The translations under genes and the position numbers were made by a program. A stretch of DNA of 9,762 nt from Flavobacterium sp. (GTDB lineage Bacteria > Bacteroidota > Bacteroidia > Flavobacteriales > Flavobacteriaceae). Below the pieces are notes generated by a model. That model had not been told where the DNA came from. It made no database searches and worked only from the letters and a program-made list of their open reading frames with translations. Shown here in pieces: positions 5,453-9,762 of the stretch (the first letter of the stretch is position 1; each line of letters opens with the position of its first letter). The stretch covers positions 1-9,762 of the forward strand of contig JAHRWO010000371.1 in the NCBI GenBank assembly GCA_019105125.1, written 5' to 3'.

Positions 5453-5695
5453 TTATACAGATTTAACAAATCCGTTAGCTTTTGCATTTTTCAATACAGC
5501 AGCAATTCCATTTTTATTAATCGTTTTTAAAGCAGCAGTTGAAATTTTCAACGTTACCCATCTATCTTCTTCAGGAATATAAAAACGTTTCTTAACTAAG
5601 TTAACAGAGAATTTTCTCTTTGTTTTATTCATAGCGTGAGAAACATTGTTTCCTACCATCGCTCTTTTACCTGTAAGTTCACAAACTCTTGACAT
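5453..5695 (-). CDS. rpmB: 50S ribosomal protein L28 (bL28)
   Basis: bL28 is a 50S subunit protein needed for subunit assembly. The 80-residue product begins MSRVCELTGKRAMVGNNVSH and continues AMNKTKRKFSVNLVKKRFYI, the diagnostic CxLTGKxxxxGNxVSHAxxKTKRxFxxNL pattern. It ends in a basic ALKTINKNGIAAVLKNAKANGF segment typical of the family. A single Cys5 is present, so there is no zinc site. It is the first gene of the rpmB-rpmG-DUF4295 operon. A promoter lies in the 79-nt gap after cinA, so ribosomal protein output need not depend on cinA transcription, although no terminator separates them. Confidence 0.97.
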   Translation of the reverse strand: MSRVCELTGKRAMVGNNVSHAMNKTKRKFSVNLVKKRFYIPEEDRWVTLKISTAALKTINKNGIAAVLKNAKANGFVKSV

Positions 5696-5733
5696 TATTT
5701 CTAATCTTTATTTCGTTATCTAAAATCAGGGTG

Positions 5734-5764
5734 CAAAGAAACAAAATCCATTTTAAATACACAA
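5734..5764 (-). promoter_or_regulatory. Predicted rpmB operon promoter
   Basis: On the - strand a TTG (complement of 5762-5764), a 20-nt spacer and TTTCTTTG (complement of 5734-5741) match the Bacteroidetes pattern, with one mismatch in the -7 box (TT instead of TA). The box is followed by CACCC, exactly as in the ndk promoter of this window. No intrinsic terminator for cinA is visible between 5696 and 5774, so read-through is also possible. Confidence 0.5.
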
Positions 5765-5774
5765 CTATCTTTTG

Positions 5775-7022
5775 CTATTTTTTTAAAATTTCTTTGTAAA
5801 TTAGTTCAAGCCCCTTGCTAATCGCTCTATCTATAACTTTTTCACGAGGTTGACCAAAGTTAAATTCTTCTACAAAAACTTCTTGAGGTGTTGCAATTCC
5901 TAAAAAAACAGTCCCTAATTCTGCATCCTCATCACCTTTCGTTGGACCCGCATTTCCAGTAGTTGCTATTGCAAAATCAGAATTCATTAGTTTTTGAACT
6001 GATATTGCCATTTCTTTAGCCACTTCTGCACTAACAACTCCATGTTTAGCAATCAAATTTTCATCAATCTCTAAAACATCAATTTTAGTTTGGGTTGCAT
6101 AACTCACCACGCTCCCTTTAAAATAATTTGAAGCTCCTGGAACGGATGACAACATCGAAGCAATTTTTCCACCAGTGCAACTTTCAGCTGTTGAAATAGT
6201 TGCTTTTTTCTCCGTCAGAAGTCGCCCTAGAACCACTTCAATAGGTTCGTCTTCATTGTATCCAACGATAATGTCATGAATTAACAAATCTAATTTTTCA
6301 ACTTGACTTTTAATTTCAGATTTTAAAACTTCTCCATTAGTTCCTCTTGCTGTTAGACGCAGACGAACTTTTCCAGGACTTGGTAAATAGGCTAATTTAA
6401 TAAAATCAGGTAAATTATTTTCCCACGCTTCTATTTGCTCCGCAATCATACTCTCACCTCGACCATAAGTCATAATGGTTTGATGCACGATGTAAGGACG
6501 CTCAAATTTTTGAACTAAATTTGTAATCACCTCATTATCAATTAAATATTTCATTTCATAAGGAACTCCTGGTAACGAAATAAAAACAGTATTTTCTTTC
6601 TCCATCCACATTCCTGGTGCTGTTCCAACTTGATTAAAAAGCACTTTTGCCTTTGTAGGAACTAATGCTTGGTCTCTATTCATTTGAGTGATGGGACGCT
6701 TGTAAATTCCTTCGATAATAGATTTCACATGAATTAAAACAGCTTCATTTTCGACCAAATTATCTTCAAAATAATCACAAAATGTCTTTTTAGTAATATC
6801 GTCTTTCGTTGGACCTAAACCACCAGTAACTATAACCACTTCTACTTTATTTTGTAACGAATGAAAAGTATCTAAAATATGCTGTTTGTCGTCAGAAATT
6901 GACAACATTTCATGTGTAGCAATTCCTACTTTATCCAACGCTTTTGCAATGTAAGAAGAATTCGTATCTACAATTTGGCCAATTAATATTTCATCACCAA
7001 TGGTAACTATAGCTGCCTTCAT
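5775..7022 (-). CDS. cinA: CinA family protein (COG1058 domain plus NMN amidohydrolase-like domain)
   Basis: A full-length two-domain CinA of 415 residues. The N-terminal MoaB/MogA-like domain (COG1058, about 1-170) has [20 protein letters not shown] (6-25), GGLGPTKDD (67-75) and [12 protein letters not shown] (149-160); in relatives it acts as an ADP-ribose pyrophosphatase. The C-terminal PncC-type domain (about 260-415) has STAESCTGG (277-285), [16 protein letters not shown] (294-309), HGVVSAEVA (327-335) and [10 protein letters not shown] (355-364). Ser281 aligns with the catalytic Ser of nicotinamide mononucleotide deamidases. Together these activities recycle NMN and remove damaged nucleotides in the NAD cycle; that is family knowledge. 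The TKGDEDAEL stretch departs from the proteobacterial GPxGGxxxKPVG loop but is, as I recall, usual in Bacteroidetes. It lies 23 nt downstream of the Hpt gene and is the last gene of the block. Confidence 0.95.
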   Translation of the reverse strand: MKAAIVTIGDEILIGQIVDTNSSYIAKALDKVGIATHEMLSISDDKQHILDTFHSLQNKVEVVIVTGGLGPTKDDITKKTFCDYFEDNLVENEAVLIHVKSIIEGIYKRPITQMNRDQALVPTKAKVLFNQVGTAPGMWMEKENTVFISLPGVPYEMKYLIDNEVITNLVQKFERPYIVHQTIMTYGRGESMIAEQIEAWENNLPDFIKLAYLPSPGKVRLRLTARGTNGEVLKSEIKSQVEKLDLLIHDIIVGYNEDEPIEVVLGRLLTEKKATISTAESCTGGKIASMLSSVPGASNYFKGSVVSYATQTKIDVLEIDENLIAKHGVVSAEVAKEMAISVQKLMNSDFAIATTGNAGPTKGDEDAELGTVFLGIATPQEVFVEEFNFGQPREKVIDRAISKGLELIYKEILKK

Positions 7023-7045
7023 TTTAATTTGGGATTTTTTTGGGG

Positions 7046-7390
7046 TTAAAGTTTAAAATCTTTCTTAATTTCTTTTACGGTTAAGTCGATTCGATCTTTC
7101 AATGATTTAAAAACTTCTTTAATTTCTTTACGTTTCCCTTTCGCTTTAGCCCAATTCATAATTTCTATATTTTCTTCATATGCTAAATCCATGCCCAATA
7201 AATCCAATGTTGGCTTTATTTTATGAGAGGAAGAATAGGTAGTTTCATAATCTTTATCCTCAATTGCGTCTTTGATAATTTTTATTTCTGCAGGAATTTC
7301 CTCAATAAACAAAGTAACAATTTGCTGCGCAAATTGAAAATCATTGTGTGAAATTTCATAAACTTTAGCTAGGTTATATTGTAAGGCCAT
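7046..7390 (-). CDS. Orphan Hpt (histidine phosphotransfer) domain protein
   Basis: A 114-residue, all-helical protein matching the Hpt fold. The phosphorylatable histidine is His56 in [16 protein letters not shown], equivalent to the HxxKG motif, with Lys59 kept and the following Gly replaced by Pro. A leading helix ([28 protein letters not shown]) and a trailing lysine-rich helix pair complete the four-helix bundle. Such proteins relay phosphate between hybrid kinases and response regulators in the cytoplasm. No kinase or regulator is encoded in this window, so its partners are elsewhere. The start lies 2 nt after the FAH gene stop, implying cotranscription with FAH and cinA. The biological link between a phosphorelay protein and these enzymes is unknown. 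Confidence 0.85.
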   Translation of the reverse strand: MALQYNLAKVYEISHNDFQFAQQIVTLFIEEIPAEIKIIKDAIEDKDYETTYSSSHKIKPTLDLLGMDLAYEENIEIMNWAKAKGKRKEIKEVFKSLKDRIDLTVKEIKKDFKL

Positions 7391-7392
7391 AA

Positions 7393-8004
7393 CTATCTAA
7401 TTTGAATTTTAAACATAGACTTACCCTCAATAAATCCTTCTAAAACATCTCCTTCAGCAACTTTAGCAACACCTTTTGGTGTTCCTGTAAAAATAATATC
7501 TCCAATTTTTAAAGTAAAATATTGAGAAACATAGGCTATTAACTCATCAATTTTCCACAACATTAAACTAGTATTACCTTCTTGAACAGTAGTCCCATTG
7601 GATTTTAACTCAAAGTTAATATTATCTAATGAAGTGAAATCATTTTTTGAGACAAACTTTCCAATTACAGCAGAATGATCAAATGCTTTTGCTTTTTCCC
7701 AAGGCAAGCCTTTTTCTTTCAACTTATTTTGAACATCTCGAGCTGTAAAATCGATTCCTAAACCGATTTCTTCATAGTATTTATGAGCAAATTTAGCATC
7801 AATATGTTTTCCCACTTTGCAAATTTTAACCAAAATTTCCACTTCATGATGGATATCATTACTAAAAGCCGGTATCACAAAAGGATTTTTGTTAGGTAAA
7901 ATCGAAGAATCAGGCTTCATGAAGATAACCGGTTCAGTAGGTCTTTCATTATTTAATTCCGAAATATGGTCAGCATAATTGCGTCCGATACAGATTATTT
8001 TCAT
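7393..8004 (-). CDS. Fumarylacetoacetate hydrolase (FAH) family protein
   Basis: A 203-residue enzyme of the FAH fold, close in size to the YcgM/FAHD1 type. The start MKIICIGRNYADHISE is diagnostic. Metal-binding residues are visible as E54 and E56 in IHHEVEIL and D85 in GLGIDFTARDVQ. The motifs FTGTPKGV (172-179) and GDVLEG (185-190) close the domain. Family members are Mg2+ or Mn2+-dependent acylpyruvate hydrolases or oxaloacetate decarboxylases; the substrate cannot be read from the sequence. I place the start at the ATG complementary to 8002-8004. An upstream ATG at 8043 would add 13 residues translated from a repeat array and spoil the family N-terminus. It is the second gene of the exonuclease-FAH-Hpt-cinA run, 2 nt before Hpt and 69 nt after the exonuclease gene. 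Confidence 0.9.
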   Translation of the reverse strand: MKIICIGRNYADHISELNNERPTEPVIFMKPDSSILPNKNPFVIPAFSNDIHHEVEILVKICKVGKHIDAKFAHKYYEEIGLGIDFTARDVQNKLKEKGLPWEKAKAFDHSAVIGKFVSKNDFTSLDNINFELKSNGTTVQEGNTSLMLWKIDELIAYVSQYFTLKIGDIIFTGTPKGVAKVAEGDVLEGFIEGKSMFKIQIR

Positions 8005-8010
8005 AATTCT

Positions 8011-8073
8011 AGTGATTAGTAAATAGTGAAAAGTAATTAGCAACTATTCACTAATTACTTTTCACTAATCACT
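8011..8073. repeat. Inverted pair of heptamer arrays (5 x AGTNNNN, 5 x ACTNNNN)
   Basis: AG(T/C) triplets start at 8011, 8018, 8025, 8032 and 8039, exactly every 7 nt. ACT triplets then start at 8043, 8050, 8057, 8064 and 8071, again exactly every 7 nt. The halves are complementary: 8027-8040 pairs with 8051-8064 and 8011-8019 with 8065-8073, leaving one 7-nt unit (8020-8026) bulged and a 10-nt loop. It fills almost all of the space between the exonuclease stop (8074-8076) and the FAH start. No U-tract follows, so it is not a standard terminator. The bulge of exactly one unit suggests loss or gain of a repeat unit. Confidence 0.8.
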
Positions 8074-8844
8074 CTATTTAGTATTTAACTTTCTTAATTT
8101 AATTCCTGTCAAAACTTTTTTAGTATACAATGGAAAATCCGCATTTTGAATCCATCCAAAATAACCCGGTTCTTTATCAAAAACATCGTCTACCAAAGCT
8201 CCTTTATGTTTTCCAAAAGTAAAAATTTCTTTGCCTTCATTGTTTAAAGCAATAAATCCTGCAAAATCAACCGATTTTTTTCTAGTCGTGAATTCGGCTA
8301 ATGATTTGATGTCGTTTTCCAAATTTTCGTAGCGATCCAATTGCGCTTTTAAAATTTCGTATGTAGCCATAGTATCCGCTTCGGCACTGTGAGCATTTTC
8401 TAAACTTTGTCCACAATAGAATTTGTAAGCCGCACTTAAAGTTCGTTCTTCCATTTTATGAAAAATAGTTTGAACATCAACTGAAACTCGGTTTTTCATA
8501 TCAAAATCAACCTCAGCACGCAACAATTCTTCGGCTAAAAGCGGAATATCAAATCGGTCCGAATTAAAACCAGCCAAATCCGAATCTTTTATCATATTAT
8601 GAACTTGAGATGCTAATTCTTTGAATGTTGGCTCGTTCGCCACTTTTTCATCTGTAATTCCGTGCACTGCTGTAGTTTGTGGTGGAATTGGAATGGTAGG
8701 ATTTACCAACCAAGTTTTACTTTCTTTATTTCCGTTTGGATAAACTTTAAATATTGAGATTTCTACGATTCGGTCTCTTGCTACATCAATTCCTGTAGTT
8801 TCAAGGTCGAAAAAGCAGATAGGGCGTGTTAATTTTAATTCCAT
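8074..8844 (-). CDS. DnaQ-like 3'-5' exonuclease with ExoX-like C-terminal domain
   Basis: A 256-residue protein with a DEDDh exonuclease domain (about 7-170). Motif I is FFDLETTG with D13 and E15, motif II is AGFNSDRFDIPLL with D99, and motif III is AHSAEADT with H152 and D157. All catalytic residues are present, so it should be an active metal-dependent 3'-5' exonuclease on DNA or RNA. The C-terminal part (about 190-245) has FTFGKHKGALVDDVFDKEPGYFGWIQNADF, resembling the small domain at the end of ExoX-type and DUF3820 proteins, probably for nucleic acid binding. It is not fused to polymerase III and lacks the GIY-YIG domain of the UvrC-like DnaQ relatives. A promoter with a perfect -7 box lies just upstream. 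The FAH, Hpt and cinA genes follow on the same strand. Confidence 0.9.
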   Translation of the reverse strand: MELKLTRPICFFDLETTGIDVARDRIVEISIFKVYPNGNKESKTWLVNPTIPIPPQTTAVHGITDEKVANEPTFKELASQVHNMIKDSDLAGFNSDRFDIPLLAEELLRAEVDFDMKNRVSVDVQTIFHKMEERTLSAAYKFYCGQSLENAHSAEADTMATYEILKAQLDRYENLENDIKSLAEFTTRKKSVDFAGFIALNNEGKEIFTFGKHKGALVDDVFDKEPGYFGWIQNADFPLYTKKVLTGIKLRKLNTK

Positions 8845-8861
8845 AGCGATTTTATATGTGA

Positions 8862-8869
8862 CAAAGATA
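8862..8869 (-). promoter_or_regulatory. Predicted -7 box of the exonuclease gene promoter
   Basis: On the - strand TATCTTTG (complement of 8862-8869) matches TAnnTTTG exactly, 17 nt before the ATG. It directly abuts the U-tract of the upstream E2 terminator. The expected -33 position, within the hairpin loop, reads only GTGTT, so the -33 box is weak. Confidence 0.5.
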
Positions 8870-8872
8870 AAA

Positions 8873-8903
8873 AAACCCGAAAGTTTTTAACACTATCGGG
8901 TTT
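8873..8903 (-). terminator. Terminator of the E2 gene
   Basis: AAACCCGA (8873-8880) pairs with TCGGGTTT (8896-8903). After an A-A mismatch, AGT (8882-8884) pairs with ACT (8892-8894), leaving a 7-nt loop. On the - strand the stem runs into TTTTTTTATC, a good U-tract, 27 nt past the E2 stop codon. It precedes the exonuclease gene start by about 30 nt. Confidence 0.88.
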
Positions 8904-8929
8904 ACATTTATTAATATTTTTTATTGTAA

Positions 8930-9762
8930 TTAGATATCTCTATTGATATCCCAAGCTTCTAAGTAATCCGCAACGCGTTTCACAAAACTTCCTCCTAATG
9001 CACCATCTACAACTCTGTGATCATAAGAGTGCGATAAGAACATTTTTTGACGGATTCCGATGAAATCACCTTCTGGAGTTTCAATAACTGCAGGCACTTT
9101 TCTAATCGCACCCAAAGCTAAAATACCTACTTGTGGTTGGTTGATAATTGGAGTTCCGAAAACAGAACCAAATGTTCCCACATTCGTAACCGTGTAAGTT
9201 CCCCCTTGTGTATCGTCTGGTTTTAATTTTCCTGCTTTTGCACGGTTTCCTAAATCGTTAACTGCTTTTGCCATTCCAACTAAATTTAATTGGTCCGCAT
9301 TTTTAATTACAGGAACGATTAAGTTTCCGTTTGGTAAAGCTGCCGCCATACCTAAATTGATATTTTTACGTTTGATAATGTAATCGCCATCAACTGAAAT
9401 GTTCATTCCTGGGAAATCTTTCAATGCTTTTGCTACTGCTTCCATGAAAATTGGTGTAAAAGTCAACTTCTCACCTTCTCTCTTTTCGAAAGCATTTTTA
9501 ACTTTATCTCTCCATTTTACAATGTTAGTAACGTCAACTTCAATGAACGACTGAACGTGAGCCGAAGTTTGAACTGATTCCACCATATATTTCGAAATCA
9601 ACTTACGCATTCTGTCCATTTCCACAATCTCATCACCACCATTTACAGAAACTGGAACAGCTTGAGCTACTGGAGCTGGAGTTGCTTTTGGAGCCGCCGC
9701 TGGTGTTGCCATAACTGCAGGCTGACTCCCTCTATTTTTAATGTAATTTAGTAAATCTTCTT
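8930..9762 (-). CDS. 2-oxo acid dehydrogenase complex E2 component (dihydrolipoyl acyltransferase), 5' part outside window
   Basis: The core acyltransferase of a pyruvate, 2-oxoglutarate or branched-chain 2-oxo acid dehydrogenase complex; it moves the acyl group from lipoyl-lysine to CoA. The frame is open past the window edge. The first visible residues, EDLLNYIKNRG, are the end of a peripheral (E1/E3) subunit-binding domain. An Ala-Pro linker (MATPAAAPKATPAPVAQAVP) follows, then the catalytic domain with EMDRMRKLISKYM, TVTNVGTFGSVFGTPIIN and the active site HSYDHRVVDGALGG (HxxxDG, His complementary to 9017-9019). The lipoyl domain(s) and true start lie beyond 9762; the ATG at 9712 is within the linker and is not the start. 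Substrate specificity cannot be decided here; the NVGTFGS...QPQVGILALG region gives no firm assignment. The gene ends at a terminator hairpin and is transcribed separately from the exonuclease gene. Confidence 0.92.
   Translation of the reverse strand, partial: EDLLNYIKNRGSQPAVMATPAAAPKATPAPVAQAVPVSVNGGDEIVEMDRMRKLISKYMVESVQTSAHVQSFIEVDVTNIVKWRDKVKNAFEKREGEKLTFTPIFMEAVAKALKDFPGMNISVDGDYIIKRKNINLGMAAALPNGNLIVPVIKNADQLNLVGMAKAVNDLGNRAKAGKLKPDDTQGGTYTVTNVGTFGSVFGTPIINQPQVGILALGAIRKVPAVIETPEGDFIGIRQKMFLSHSYDHRVVDGALGGSFVKRVADYLEAWDINRDI

Noticed and set aside
8005..8043. 13-residue N-terminal extension of the FAH protein
   Set aside because: It translates the heptamer array (LITFHYLLITRI) and precedes the conserved family start MKIICIGRNYADH, so the ATG at 8002-8004 is preferred.
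9710..9712. ATG in the E2 linker as the gene start
   Set aside because: The frame continues upstream into EDLLNYIKNRG, the end of a subunit-binding domain; the ATG lies in an Ala-Pro linker.
1..9762. Mobile element, CRISPR, tRNA, defence or toxin-antitoxin system
   Set aside because: No transposase, integrase, spacer-repeat array, tRNA-like fold or toxin-antitoxin gene pair was found on either strand; nearly all coding space is housekeeping genes.

Overview
The window looks like chromosomal housekeeping DNA from a member of the Flavobacteriaceae, most likely Flavobacterium or a close relative. It is AT-rich and the genes lack Shine-Dalgarno leaders, having A-rich leaders instead. Several promoters match the Bacteroidetes -33/-7 pattern (TTG or TTTG, then TAnnTTTG). 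The gene content also fits: a DUF4295 gene after rpmB-rpmG, a 98-residue DUF721 protein, BshC, and a cinA/Hpt/FAH block. This assignment is from recognition, not from a database search.

Layout. Positions 1-1167 hold the C-terminal ~388 codons of bshC (bacillithiol ligase), + strand, cut by the window edge. Positions 1168-1349 are intergenic, with a GC-richer foldable element followed by the ndk promoter. ndk (nucleoside diphosphate kinase, +) follows and ends in AGT-phased heptamers and a strong bidirectional terminator. Convergent to it on the minus strand are a small lipoprotein gene and a DUF721 (DciA-like) gene, 1 nt apart. A class C beta-lactamase-like serine hydrolase lipoprotein (+, 2678-3739) diverges from this pair and converges on a 60-residue two-helix membrane protein and ftsY.

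The rest of the window is minus strand. In transcription order it holds: a truncated 2-oxo acid dehydrogenase E2 gene with its own terminator; a DnaQ-type exonuclease with an ExoX-like tail; a FAH-family enzyme; an orphan Hpt protein; cinA; then a ribosomal operon rpmB-rpmG-DUF4295 (probably ribosomal protein bL38) with a terminator; and finally ftsY and the membrane protein. The 50-codon DUF4295 gene is easily missed because of its size.

How it fits together. The window serves growth functions: translation (bL28, bL33, probable bL38), co-translational membrane targeting (FtsY), nucleotide balance (Ndk), metabolite or NMN repair (CinA, FAH), thiol redox (BshC), DNA processing (exonuclease, DciA-like protein) and central metabolism (E2). 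I found no phage, insertion sequence, CRISPR array, tRNA, toxin-antitoxin or defence system. I saw no convincing novel multi-gene system. The less ordinary material is intergenic: (a) back-to-back inverted arrays of exactly 7-nt-phased AGT/ACT heptamers between the exonuclease and FAH genes, with a looser copy after ndk; (b) a foldable element after bshC with two mutually exclusive stems; and (c) terminators that overlap or abut the next gene's promoter upstream of ftsY and of the exonuclease gene.
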